Assembly (NCBI GenBank): GCA_012845835.1
Contig: JABAKD010000024.1
Location: forward strand, 2,278,561 to 2,342,560
Direction of reading: 5' to 3'
Source: Undaria pinnatifida
Lineage: Eukaryota; Sar; Phaeophyceae; Laminariales; Alariaceae
DNA: 64,000 nucleotides
Shown here: one piece after another, positions 11,046 to 20,591 of the stretch
How the letters are laid out: every line of letters starts with the position of its first letter
Numbering within the stretch: the first letter of the stretch is position 1
The notes under the pieces: generated by a model
What the model was told of the DNA's origin: nothing
The model's input: the letters and a program-made list of their open reading frames with translations, nothing else
Database searches by the model: none
Translations under genes and position numbers: made by a program

Positions 11046-12811
11046 CGACGACAACAACAACAACGAACAACCACGACAACAACCACCACCACAAACCCTC
11101 GCGTCCCTACAACACCGGGACGGAGCAAATCGGGATTTCAACGACCAGGCAGGAATCGCTTGCACCAAGCGCGAACATAGGGATGGGCGGCACGTTTGGG
11201 CCAAACTACCTCGAACTGAAGGGGCTCCTCAACCGAACAGCCACCCAAAATCGCTTGAATGCCATTTTCGTTATACACTTAGGCCATGGGACTGCTTACC
11301 GCGTTGCAATTGCACTATTTTATTTACCATACCAGGCATGTGTTAGGGTGAGATAAGAGCCCCTCATGCGACACGCCTCACAAAGGGTGAGGTAAGAGCC
11401 CCTCATGCGACACGCCTCCCAAAACGTCCAGGCGCACCCCTACTGTAGCGTGTTGTTCTCACATATAACTCATCATCGCATGATCAACTCCGTGGTTTAC
11501 AGGACAGAGAGGGGGGGCAATACTCTGCGGTGGAGCAGTGCCCCAGGAAAAAGAACTAAAACGCAACAAAGGACAAAGGTGGTGCACATATCATAGCTGA
11601 AGCAAGCCGTTCATCAGCCCAAAAATAAAACGAAATCGGAAGTCAGCGTACGTACTGCATGTGTCGGCGCGCAAGGATCTTACCGACAAGCTTATTCCCA
11701 CCGAGACATAAAACCCTCAAGGCATCCAGTTGGCCTAGCTCTGCCGGAATGGTGCCTGAGTTGGCCAGGTTTCGAACGACAACGGGCGAAGCGAGAGATT
11801 CTGAAAAGAGAAACTGACTTCGTCTGGAGCGGCGCGGGATGAAATGGGGCAAGACGCGTTTGAAGCTCCCACCAAGGCGTGTACAACAGAAAGAGAGAAC
11901 GACGCCACACTTCTAAAAAGGTGAGCCTGAACAAACAAAGCCGTGGGGAGGAAAGACGTATAGTGCAAGGTTCCCCTTCCGGACTGTGGCTTACTCGAAA
12001 TCCGGGGGGGGTCGCAAGGTCAAAAGGCATGCCTTCCTCGTACCACGTACACGTAAGCCACCGGGCAAGTAGCCGAGCAAGTAACATCGACCAGCCCAAA
12101 CAAGTAATGGTACTTTCTGCAGTTCTATATATTGTACATCGTTTTTGTAATGTGTTTTAACCTGGTTATTCGCGGGGTTTTACTTGGTTCAAAGTACGAC
12201 ACGCCCCATTGTCTAGGCCTCGAGAGAAAGAACGTCCTTTAGGGCGTTTTTCTTTTTTTTTTCTATCAAAAAATATTTTTGTTCGTGTACCCTCGCTCTC
12301 ATCGCAGACAATTCAACCTATCCCTCGAGGGTACGAATCAAACCGGTGCCCCAGGTCCAAGCAAAACTGACACGCCCTGAGGCGGTGCGATGACATGAGG
12401 CAAGACGCATTTGAAGCATCTCTGGAATAACTAATCCAGCCGCATATTCTGTTTGTTTCTAGCAAAGAAAACATGGCTGAAAGCACAAGATGTTCTGCGA
12501 CCGAATCGGCAACAGGTATTCGATGTCTAACTCTCACCGCATACGTTGTTGCCTGTCCATTGCGGGTAAAAGTCGAGCGGCGTCGTTCTAACGCCGTGAA
12601 GCTCCAACTGAGTCACGAGGCCTTGTTCGCTTATAGTCACGCCGAACCAGCCGCCGAGATCATCGACGTCCTCTGCCCAGCCCTCTCGGCGTGTCCATGA
12701 CCTCCCCCGCGTTTTGTTGTGGAAGTGAAGAAGAACGTCACGATCTGTCTGTGTCGTCGAGCCTGTGGAAGGCCATCTGCGACGGCAGAGGGGCATCACT
12801 ATGCACCCCAT
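939..12811 (-). CDS. Multi-exon leucine-rich-repeat gene, 3' end outside the window
   Basis: Nine exons can be read on the minus strand: a cap exon at 12538-12811, then eight exons of exactly 72 nt (11684-11755, 10413-10484, 9957-10028, 9357-9428, 7973-8044, 5233-5304, 2026-2097, 939-1010). Each 72-nt exon starts after AG and ends before GT in phase 1, so each encodes one 24-residue LRR of the form GxIPPELGxL..L..L.L..NxLTG. The cap exon has the usual N-terminal block (DRDVLLHFHNKT, GWAEDVDDLGGWFGV). Symmetrical phases mean any exon can be lost, duplicated or swapped without a frameshift. LRRs of this type bind ligands or partner proteins. In Ectocarpus, exon-per-repeat LRR genes include ROCO GTPases proposed as immune receptors. 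The downstream domain that would settle the class (ROC-COR, kinase or none) is off the left edge, and no signal peptide is visible in the cap exon. Introns run from 0.4 to 3.1 kb and are full of repeats. Extra exons could hide in the two 3-kb introns, but I found none. Confidence 0.88.
2026..2097 (-). CDS. LRR gene: 72-nt LRR exon (repeat 7)
   Basis: Reads GQIPPELGGL then LSRNELTG. Acceptor is cacag and donor is gtatgc. Confidence 0.87.
2098..5232. other. LRR-gene intron of 3.1 kb, repeat debris only
   Basis: I found no exon here on either strand. It contains a tRNA-like SINE head (3105-3180), fragments shared with each other at about 2400-2740 and 4050-4210 (both include an antisense FRASRVLSSNSVL-like reading), and copies of the GGAGCCCCGTC/GTAGCACGC dispersed repeat at about 4500-4700 and 4880-5090. 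Confidence 0.6.
3105..3180 (+). repeat. tRNA-derived SINE head
   Basis: The stretch has a pol III A-box-like TGGTCTAGTGGTTA and, 38-50 bases on, a B box GGTTCGAATCC within a perfect 5-bp T-arm (GTGGG/CCCAC). The acceptor ends do not pair well, so this is a tRNA-derived repeat, not a functional tRNA. The same head occurs on the minus strand near 18.69 and 26.42 kb. Confidence 0.65.
5233..5304 (-). CDS. LRR gene: 72-nt LRR exon (repeat 6)
   Basis: Reads GTIPPELGQL then LTRNKLSG. Acceptor is ggcag and donor is gtgaga. It is separated from repeat 5 by 2.7 kb of repeat-filled intron. Confidence 0.87.
5389..5662. mobile_element. M1 TIR element (MITE-like), TSD TTTG
   Basis: A 274-bp element inside the LRR-gene intron. 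It starts GACCAAGACTGC and ends GTAGTAGCGTGGGTC, an imperfect terminal inverted repeat, and is flanked on both sides by TTTG (5385-5388 and 5663-5666), a 4-bp target duplication. It carries the family's palindromic core CACTCGCGCGAGTG near 5450. There is no coding capacity, so it must be moved by a transposase encoded elsewhere. Sister copies: 37185-37452, 50994-51267, about 52432-52713, 53379-53654, about 57321-57573, about 59141-59388. Confidence 0.75.
7048..7290. repeat. Tandem pair (112-bp period) of the GGAGCCCC/GTAGCACGC dispersed repeat
   Basis: Two nearly identical units contain CGCCTCCATACACAGATA, CCTTTAGAGCTGCACCCATG and TTCCTCGGTTGAGGAGCCCC; the second begins 112 bases after the first. 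Related units are found tandem at 53.70-53.99 kb, and diverged single copies at many other places. Confidence 0.75.
7973..8044 (-). CDS. LRR gene: 72-nt LRR exon (repeat 5)
   Basis: Reads GPIPPELGRL then FSGNMLTG. Acceptor is tgcag and donor is gtaaga. Confidence 0.88.
8719..8815. repeat. 48-bp direct tandem duplication
   Basis: Two head-to-tail units each start AAGTCACCGTGGGCGTCCAC and end AAGAACGCGT, with one small indel between them. It lies in the LRR-gene intron and looks recent. Confidence 0.85.
9357..9428 (-). CDS. LRR gene: 72-nt LRR exon (repeat 4)
   Basis: Reads GTIPSDLGSL then LSKNMLTG. Acceptor is tgcag and donor is gtaagt. Confidence 0.87.
9957..10028 (-). CDS. LRR gene: 72-nt LRR exon (repeat 3)
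   Basis: Reads GTIPPGLGQL then LWGNKLSG. Acceptor is cgtag and donor is gtgaga. The intron to repeat 2 is only about 0.4 kb, the shortest in the gene. Confidence 0.88.
10413..10484 (-). CDS. LRR gene: 72-nt LRR exon (repeat 2)
   Basis: Reads GPIPPALVEL then LSLNQLEG. Acceptor is tgcag and donor is gtgagt. It departs most from the consensus in the ELG position (ALV). Confidence 0.85.
10985..11092. repeat. AAC/ACC trinucleotide microsatellite
   Basis: A run of AAC, ACC and close variants. Open frames across it (poly-Thr, Asn or Pro) are products of the repeat, not genes. Confidence 0.9.
11095..11423. repeat. Repeat D fragment, dispersed repeat and a 39-bp duplication
   Basis: Positions 11095-11200 match the GGGACGGAGCA/ACCAAGCGCGAA segment of repeat D (49.5 and 63.4 kb). 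Then come the GGCTCCTCAACCG and TAGGCCATGGGACTG blocks of the dispersed repeat. Finally, 11346-11423 is two head-to-tail copies of a 39-bp unit containing GAGCCCCTCATGCGACACGC. Confidence 0.65.
11684..11755 (-). CDS. LRR gene: 72-nt LRR exon (repeat 1)
   Basis: Reads GTIPAELGQL then LGGNKLVG. Acceptor is ctcag and donor is gtaaga, both phase 1. Confidence 0.87.
12538..12811 (-). CDS. LRR gene: N-terminal cap exon
   Basis: This exon reads as an LRR N-cap: two possible start codons (12811 and 12796), then TQTDRDVLLHFHNKTRG, W-x-x-x-x-G-W and GGWFGVTISEQGLVTQLELHG. It ends in ...GNNVCG, where the last G is split by a phase-1 donor (gtgaga, just below 12538). The phase matches the downstream LRR exons exactly, which fixes this donor. 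The second methionine is as plausible as the first, and a further upstream exon carrying a signal peptide cannot be excluded. Confidence 0.82.
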
Positions 12812-14040
12812 CGTTACGCAATAGTAACGCCGACAGAGCAGTATCGGGGGGAAACGGGGTTACCAGGAAAATAACCAACGACTTCAGAACTATGCAAGAG
12901 GGAAACGGGAAAAACAACATGATAACCATGCCTCCAGAGCAATACAGACGAGATACAGGGGTATCAATAGCATAGATCAACGTTGCGCTTGAAGAAAAAA
13001 CAGGTAGTACATGTTTATAGCCCTCCGACGTACCATATACGCCAAATAGGATGTAAATAGCCAGTCAGGCAATCCTGTCTTGATCAAATCCCCATCTACA
13101 GGCACGTACAACCACACAATTTTACTTAAAGTGGGCGGGGAGACAGTGCCAAACGGTAGATGTTCTTAGAAAGACGGCCATATGCATCCCATCGTGCGGC
13201 TCTATGTACGGTAAGGTTTAAATCTTATCATTATGGCGTCCGTATGCATCCTCATCGTTCGGTAATAAAGTACTCTGGCATGCACCATTGGGGTGTATCT
13301 ATCCAGGCAAGCAAACCCGTGTTGTTAAAACTTCTACCAAGTACATACAGCCACCTGCAACTCTCAACACAACAATTTCCATGACGTTGGGGCGTACCGG
13401 TAGGTCAGTTGCAAAAACGGTAGGTATTCCCGAACGTGCCAGGGCATCAGCTGTGATCGAACATTGCGAGACTCAATTATTCTGCTGCTCGAGACGGACG
13501 CTCGGAGGGACCTGCGGACGCGTGCTACAGCAAGGATAGCATTTTTGCGCCAAAATATGTCTGAATGGCGGATCTCCTCAACTTAGCGAGTACCCAGCAT
13601 TGTTATCGTTGCCATCTTCCAATGTGAAGCATGATGAGCTTGAAAATCGATCACTCCTAGGCAGGACAAAAAAAAAACAAGGGAAACCCATAAAACAGGA
13701 AAAACTGCTGCACCAACTCTACCTCCCTTCCGTACCTACCACACCCGGACTAGTACCGCTTTAGTCCACCTGCTGCCCTTGCTCCACCGGTCCTTATCAT
13801 TACATGCCGCTATTGTTAAAACACCCTTTCGTGTCTGACAACACCATTCGCAATGTGCCTACTGCCGTATAGTAAACCCTGGGATTACTTGTCGAATCGA
13901 GGTTTCACCACGTCTCAAAATAAGCTCTTGCCTCGGAGGAATACAGAGCTCCTCAAGTCAGGGGCCTCAGACGCAACAGGTGTACCCCGTGCCGTAGCCT
14001 GCGTCCGGGAAGCGCACACTCGCGCCGCCGACGCGATGCT
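12812..14040. other. Upstream flank of the LRR gene, nothing identifiable
   Basis: This is the 5' side of the minus-strand LRR gene. I see no supported gene, tRNA or clear promoter motif here. Confidence 0.4.
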
Positions 14041-14043
14041 GCG

Positions 14044-14600
14044 ATGGAGATATAACACTTTTTGGCAGAACCGTTTTCTGACTAACGGGGGCGCCTTAAC
14101 CCAATACCGTCGGCATTTCGTCGTGTATTTCGCAAAATCTTTCTTCTGGGTTTATACCTAGGCCATGGGATTGTTCATTCATCGGGTCGCACTTTCATTT
14201 CCCAATCGTGCTACGATAGAGGTATATCTTTTTTCTGGCGAAAACGTTTTCTGAATGACGGGGCTCCTTAACCCAAAACCGTCGTTGATAGTATTAAGGT
14301 ATACCTCTTTTTGGCGAACACGTTTTCTGAATCACGGGGCTCCTTAACCCAAAACCGTCGTCAAGAGTATTAAGGTGTACCTCTTTTGGCGAAAAAATTT
14401 CTGAATGACGGGGCTCTTTAACCCAAAACCGTCGTTAATAGTATTGAGGTGTACCTCTTTTTGGCGCAAATGTTTTCTGAATGACGGGGCTCCTTGACCC
14501 AAATCGTCGGAAATAGTATTAAGGTATACCTCTTTCTGGCGAAAATGGTTTCTGAATGAAGGGGCTCCTTAACCCAAGATCGCCGGATATACGACAAGTT
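14044..14600. repeat. Tandem array, 73-79-bp unit
   Basis: Five to six head-to-tail copies of a unit containing TTTTCTGAATGACGGGGCTC, CTTAACCCAAAACCGTCG and GTATTAAGGTGTACCTC, with starts spaced about 73-79 bases apart. The unit is a piece of the dispersed GGAGCCCC repeat family that has amplified locally. Open frames on the minus strand (SETIFAKKRYT-like) are by-products. Confidence 0.85.
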
Positions 14601-16099
14601 TTTTGCCTGATTCTCGTTGTGTACGTAGGCCATGGGATGTTTCATCCGGTAGCAGTTCCATTATACTGCAAATCAGTTCTTGGGAGCGGTCTTGAGCTCC
14701 GAAAGTGAGGGACCTCAGAAAAAAACGGTGCACCTCTAACGTAGCAAGCGTCTTCCCCACAGCCAGTGTTTCCGCGGGCTCATCAAGCCACCATCTTCAG
14801 GTGGCAAAAAAGAGCCAGTGCACCTCTACCGTAGCACCCCGTCCGGTCGGCGTTTACGCCAGCAGTTAGCCTGTGTTTACCGACGCATTGCCGTAGGATA
14901 ATTCGCCCGTTATCACTATCGCGAAAACGCGCGCCAGTTTTTTCATTACGCCCGACGGCGTTCCCCGCAAACAAGGCTATTTCCTTTCACCTGTCGACAT
15001 TATCACAATAGAAGGCTGTCTTCTTTCGCGCACATGCAACGAGATGGCAGCAACAGTGAAGAAGACGTTTCGATGCATGGGCAAGGGCCTGGTGGCAAAA
15101 GTAAGGACGCAGACGTTTTGGTGCACACACTCGGGAATGGCAGCAATACTAGCACTTTTGGGACGTCAGACGGTAAAAAATGCCGAAATCAAATGTCGGT
15201 CACAGCATCGGCCGCACGGAACAGTTCAGACCACCGTAGGGAACTTGGTCTGGGGTGCAGAAAGCATGCTTAAGTTTCATCAATACTATGTCCCGGGTTC
15301 GAGTCGCACCGAAAACACGATTTTGGTTGATTTTAGCGCAGGGGCCCAAAACATATTTTGGGGCCGGTTCAGCCGGTGTGCGCAGCGATTGAGGTGACAC
15401 CAGGGTCCTCCAACGCAGTCTAGACTATCGCCTCACCCTCGGACACTGTCTAGTCTGACTTGTCACCATCCAACGCAGCCTACATCGGCTAAAACGGCCT
15501 AAAACCCTTGGAAAGCTATTAGGGTTTACAGCTATTTTTCCCACACCGGTTTTTCAAGTAGATGCTGCCACCGGGGGGGGAGTATTTGCCCGGATTGCTC
15601 TGTAAGGGGCTATGCGCCGCGTGGGCAAGCGCGGTGCTCCCCGTACTCCGACACACGCTCTTCTTAAGAGGCTTGATAAAATCGTGATCTTCGTTTTTCT
15701 TTTGTCTATAGACAGCACAGGACACCCAAATAGGGACACGGCAATAAGAAAGCAAGGCTGACAGTTACAGGGACATTAAAAAAATCTTGGAGCCGTTTCA
15801 CTGACGTTAGGGTAGAAAAACGCATCTTCTCCCACATAGGAATCCCAACCTGGGTTCGTAATAACGTTTCTTATAAGTTGTCCTGGAATGTAAATGGGCC
15901 CCAATATATGGGGCCCAATAGGGTTAAGGCGGCGCCGACCTTACTGCACGCGAAGGAAATGAAGAATTGGGCCGATAAGATAACGCGAAGATTACATTGC
16001 TTTCGTTCCGGGGGTGACGTCGTGTTCCATCGAGCGCACCAATCGTAAGCAAATGAACAGAGTGGGGTACAGCGGACGTAGTAGTGTACTATGAGTAGC

Positions 16100-16400
16100 A
16101 ACTGGTGAAAACATTTCTGATCGACGGGATTCCTCAACCCAAGAACTATTCGAAACCATGGGAGGCTGTTTGGGCATATATCTAGCATGTCCACCTAACC
16201 TTTATCCCAAAAAAGTGGGAATGCTATTATCGTTATGCAATACCAGGTATACTGTAATTGCCTCACATAGCTAGGCCGTGGGTTTGCTTGTTTATCGGGT
16301 TGCCCTTTCAGTGTATTCTATTAATAAGTCAGATTTTGGGTGAGGTACCAATAGTATAGAACCCCTCAAGGGGTTAGGAGCCTCGGAAAATGATTGGTGC
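16100..16400. repeat. Dispersed repeat copy
   Basis: Contains GACGGGATTCCTCAACCCAA, GGCCGTGGG...TTTATCGGGTTGC and TGCACCTCTACTGTA blocks of the same family as 17.75-18.05, 47.2 and 48.2 kb. Confidence 0.6.
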
Positions 16401-16439
16401 ACCTCTACTGTACTGTCAGTACTATTAGTATACTATTAG

Positions 16440-16785
16440 TAGCAAGTGTCGCGCGTGTTACGACATCCGGACAGGTGTCCTTCGACGAGCGCAGCTACAA
16501 ACTCGCCACCCTCGCGGTGGAAAGCTTTGGGCGCCTCGGCAAAGAAGGCAGCGACCTGATCGATCAGGTGGCGGCAAGCATAGTAGGAGGGACGGACGGA
16601 TCGTCCCTATCGCAGAAAGGTGTCTGCAGGGAACGCCTATTCCAAATCATCTCTGTGACCACTCAGGTCGCGATTTTGCGCAGAATCCGTCGATATAGAC
16701 TAGCCCTGGGGGACCGCCAAGCCGCGAGGGGAAGGGAGGAAGAAGCGGGAGGACTGCGGCCAATGTCCCGGGGTGGTAATGCTGA
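16440..16785 (+). pseudogene. C-terminal fragment of a LINE-like reverse transcriptase ORF (tentative)
   Basis: The frame reads VTTSGQVSFDERSYKLATLA, then ESFGRLGKEGSDLIDQVAAS, CRERLFQIISVTTQVAILRR and a basic Arg-rich tail ending GGLRPMS. GC-rich codon use and the block structure look like real protein, and I recall this block from C-termini of non-LTR retrotransposon RT proteins in brown algae; I cannot confirm it here. Past about 16785 the frame stays open into sequence of different composition, so the original stop seems lost. No RT catalytic motif lies upstream; a dispersed repeat abuts the 5' side. It is likely a 5'-truncated element, as is usual for LINEs. Confidence 0.5.
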
Positions 16786-17749
16786 TAAGGATTACGGTAG
16801 TCAAATAGCTACAATGAACAGATGTATGATAGGGAAAGGAAGTACTGTACCAGTGGGAGATAAAATGAGAAGATACGGGGAAAGGAAATGGGGAAACGCT
16901 TGGCAGAAGGTTACAGATACTACGTACTGCTTTATGGAAGGATATTCGATTCTCATCGGAACCGTATCTACGCTATATTTTGTCGGAGGGCGCAAAAAAA
17001 AACAATAATACGGATACAGTCTGGTTCAAGTTAGAAGCCCGAAATTTATTCCCCGTCGAACGCCCACGCCGTTTTTTCGATTTAGACCGTGAAACTTTGC
17101 GCTCGTCTTCTACGTGCCGTTGCGAATACCTCACTCGTCGTTTTTTGTTTGTCTGATTTTTCGTCAGTTAATTTTTTTTGGAAAATGTGGATCACCTTGA
17201 AAAAAAAACGAAAAAAAACGGAGGTCAGGCCTCGGGATGGGCATGTAGAATACGTTTGCACAATTTCAGGCTCTATCTCTCAAAAACGGCGTGGACATTT
17301 GGACTTTGTGCGTAAAAAATGAGCAAGCTACGTTATTCCCTTCAAATGGTTTGGTTTTATTAGTGTAGGATCCAGTTTTTCGCTAGATTCTGCTTAATGC
17401 TGAATAATAGGCAGGTCAGATCTTCGATTTTTTTTGCGCGAAAAAAACTGCAGACATGCCTTGGAATACCTCCAACCCGTTCGTGCAAAATGCGGCGCAA
17501 TTTTATTTTCAAGGCCCGAATATTATTGAAAAAATTGAAGGCCGGTCGTTGGCCGATACGAGTTTCGCTCCTAGACACAGCCCAAGGCCGTGGTTAAAAT
17601 AAAAACTGGTCATGTCACCCTCTTCCACTGGTCATGAGGGTCAGTGTAATACCAAATATTCACAATTTGACCTAGATAGTGCGAGCGGCATTCTTGAGGG
17701 AGACAATTGCGGGCTCGTAACGTGAACCAGCCTGTAGCACACACTGGTT

Positions 17750-18020
17750 GAACCATTTCTGACCGACGGTACTCCTCAACTCAAGAACAACTCGAACTTG
17801 TGGGAATCTGTTGGGTAAGATATACAGCATGTCCACCTAACCCTTATCCCAAAACCCTCCGATTGGCATTTCTGTTTTGCAGTATACTGCAATTTGCCGC
17901 ATATACCTAGGCCATGGGATCGTTTGCTCAACGGGTTGTTGTTGTTGATGTTGTTGTTGTGGTTGTTGTTGTCGTTGTTGTTGTCGTTGATGTTGTTGTT
18001 GTTGTTGTTGTTGCTCTTGT
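17750..18020. repeat. Dispersed repeat copy ending in a GTT microsatellite
   Basis: The family blocks GACGGTACTCCTCAACTCAA and TAGGCCATGGGATCGTTTGC are followed at about 17936-18017 by a GTT/GTC trinucleotide run. The microsatellite sits where other copies have the sequence after CATCGGGTTG. Confidence 0.7.
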
Positions 18021-18164
18021 TGTCTACCGTAGCATACCTCACATGTTCATATGTATATTACAGCTAACTGCCATCGCAGCTAGCTTAACGCAGTTGGGAG
18101 TTTGACCACTTGAAGGCGTCTGTCACGCTCCTCATGCCCACCCTTCTTGTAAATAAAATAAAAT

Positions 18165-18320
18165 ATTCGTTGTCGCCTTTTTTTTTCTTCCTTTCTCCCT
18201 CCCTAGAAGTAACTCAGATCGAGGGTCACTAAGCAGGCTCTTCTCCCCTTTCCACACTACAGACTACCCGCAGTACGTGCCTCCATTTTTGTATGTCATT
18301 CAGGGAATACAGATCCCTAG
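18165..18320 (-). repeat. SINE tail fragment
   Basis: Shares AGGGTCACTAAGCAGGCTC and the pyrimidine-rich flank with the fuller SINE at 18.40-18.70 kb. It lacks the tRNA-like head. Confidence 0.55.
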
Positions 18321-18399
18321 TCTACCGCAAATGATCAGCATGGTCTACGGACCATGTAGCCAGCTCCGCTTGTTCTTTTTTTGCTCATCCCATCTACGG

Positions 18400-18705
18400 G
18401 TAATATCTTCACAATTTTTATTTCTCCTTCTCCCCCCCGAGACGTCACTCAAATCCGGCGTCGCTAAGCAGGCTCGTCCCCCCCCTCCCCACTACGCTAC
18501 GCGCCTTCGTTTCTATCACGAGAAGAATTCGGCGCTTTCTTCCCTCGTTGACTCGCATCGAATTATGCTTACTTACCCAGGGTATTAAGTGCTTCGGCAG
18601 TTGGTGTCTCTGGAAATCTCCATACCGAGATTTGAACCCCTGACTCCAACCTTAATAGTGTTATTCGAGGTTCGCCACTAGACCAACGGGGCCACCGGCA
18701 TGAAG
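18400..18705 (-). mobile_element. tRNA-derived SINE
   Basis: On the minus strand it begins near 18705 with a tRNA-like head (GGCCCCGTTGGTCTAGTGGC, then GGGGTTCAAATCTCGG as B box). It continues through a body with CGAATTCTTCTCGTGATAG and GGGGAGGGGG, and ends in a purine-rich tail near 18400. The same order is found at 26.12-26.43 kb and, without the head, at 54.33-54.49 kb. SINEs have no genes and depend on a LINE. Confidence 0.7.
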
Positions 18706-19304
18706 CAACAGCGTACCAAGTAACGCAGCAGTAATCTGCACTTTCTCGTGCACAGCTGTACTTACGATATACTGGTACCGTGTATCACTTCTCTCGCCTG
18801 CCTGCCTGCCTGCCTGCACAACTTTATGCTGTCTACCACGGAGTATATTGGCCACAGCAAAATCAGGCAACTGCTGGTGCTTGAAGCTCGCGAGAGAAGC
18901 AGCATTCCCCGTTCTCTCGCCGAGGGATGGTATTCATCCTTGCCCCTATATTGCCTCACGAGCGAGCGCAGCACTTTGACCACCGCAGCAACTACGACGA
19001 CTGCCTGTTTTCGAGTGTAAATACATAGACTATGTACGTAGTCTACTGATATAGCTGTAGGAGATAAATGCAGCAACGAAATGGTAGATCGTGTGGCAAG
19101 GCACCAGTTCGACTGATAAGTGGAGCGTGTGCTACTATAGCCTGAACCGCTGACAGTGAGCGGTAATATCTGCTTTGTTCGTTTTCGATGAGCTCAAATT
19201 GGGGGGGCACGAAAGCGACAGCAATGACACTTGCTGTCGTTCCGGCTTTCTTCTTTTTTTATTTTTATTTGTGTTTGCTCCCTTATTTGCAAGGCTTATG
19301 ATGG

Positions 19305-19660
19305 TATTTTGACGGGACGGGAACGACGGTAACGGCGGGACGGGACGGTAAAACTGCCGTCAAACTGATCCCGTCGTCCCTTCCCGTCCCATCCCCTCGA
19401 CAATCTCCAACCGTTGTCACTTACCGTCCCGTCCCGTCGTCAAACTCTGCCCCGTTGTACTTTACCGTCCCGTCCCGTCAAGGAAATCACTCCCGTTGGA
19501 AATGAGAAGTTACCGTCCCGTCCCGTCGAAATACTGTCATTTACCGTCCCGTCATCCACACCTGCATCGATTGTCCTTACCGTCCAATCCAGCCGACAAA
19601 ACTTGCCCCCTTCCGTCCAAGATTCACCCATGCCCGTTGTCTCTTCCCGTCCATTCCCAT
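19305..19660. repeat. GGGACGGGACGG / CCGTCCCGTCCC array
   Basis: Short diverged units built on TTACCGTCCCGTCCCGTC, with a few units in the opposite orientation at the left end, next to a hAT transposase fragment. Similar arrays occur at 27.55-27.62 and 42.0-43.1 kb. I infer subterminal repeats of a hAT-type element, because hAT transposases bind such arrays. Confidence 0.65.
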
Positions 19661-19805
19661 CAAGAAAATACGAAATTCCGAATTTTGTTTTTCTAGAAAT
19701 TCACGTTGTATATATTGTTCGCAGCGGACTGTTATGTACGTATGTACATTGAATTGAAGTTATACGAATGTACGAAGTACGAACATACGAAAATATGAAA
19801 AACAC

Positions 19806-20201
19806 ATGAAAACGCCCGTTGCGGCGACTTCGCCTGATTTCGATGTACTCAACGCGTGGAAGGCACAGGCGATCTGGACGGGGGAGACTATTGTGCCGGC
19901 TCACTGGCCACTGTCGGACTGTTGGCTCGACTGTACCCGGGGATCGACACCACCAGTTGTCAAGCAGAAGCGAACTTCTCTGCTCTTTTCGGCAGTCGTT
20001 AGCCAACTGCGCACCTCCCGCGGGCCTGACAAAATCGAGAATATGATGCTGCTTAAGCTCAACTCGCACTTGATCCCCAGGCTAGCGGAGGTTCTCCAGG
20101 ATATAGCGGCGTTGAAAGCTAACTGCGACGCGGAGGCTGCCGCATCCGTCGCTGCCCAAAACGCTGCGGTTGGCGAGGTTATTTCTGTAGAGGGCGCATG
20201 A
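19806..20201 (+). pseudogene. hAT transposase C-terminal dimerisation region, frameshifted fragment
   Basis: The end of the frame reads FSAVVSQLRTSRGPDKIENM followed by MLLKLNSHLIPRL, the hAT C-terminal (Dimer_Tnp_hAT) signature. Just upstream, a different frame gives LARLYPGIDTTSCQAEANFS, which is the missing first half of the same domain, so a frameshift lies near 19985-19995. Only about 130 codons remain; the BED finger and DDE core are absent. The neighbouring GGGACGGG array and the 1.1-kb TIR element at 20592-21711 fit a hAT context. Confidence 0.75.
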
Positions 20202-20324
20202 TGAGATTTGCTCTGTATTATACGAGTATGATGTATAGAATACGACTTAGCAGCGTAATTTGGTGTGATTTTGCCGTGCCGGTGTAACTTGTTTTGGGAT
20301 ATCAATTTCAATAAATTATGCTAA

Positions 20325-20410
20325 CGACGTCAGCTGCGAGTTCGACGAATTTAGGGGTCGATACTCATCTTTGTAAACTGCGTACTAAAGCGATCGTCCG
20401 CCTACAGTAA
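20325..20410 (-). repeat. MSID cassette, degraded copy
   Basis: On the minus strand: MSIDP, then a 1-nt shift, then KFVELAADVV and a stop. Compare the intact reading at 38.64-38.70 kb. Confidence 0.65.
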
Positions 20411-20591
20411 GTTTAATAAATTAAAGCCTCATATAAGATGAAATAGTAATATGTTACCCATCATGTATAACTAATTAACATAATTATCTGAACACTTGGA
20501 TGTGCTAATGACCTATCATTAATTAAAGCTTTATTAGGTAGTACTAGGGTACCAGTTTATCTGCCTTGTTAAGTAGTAATAGGGTACTATA

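Noticed and set aside
10864-11356. Long frames on both strands around 11 kb
   Set aside because: They come from the AAC/ACC microsatellite (poly-Thr, poly-Asn, poly-Val).
15270-15345. Possible tRNA-derived sequence (GGGTTCGAGTCGCACC)
   Set aside because: A B-box-like word only; no convincing A box or stem at the right distance.
15034-15397. Overlapping plus-strand frames of 79 and 117 codons
   Set aside because: No domain, no codon bias, both frames equally open, no splice context.
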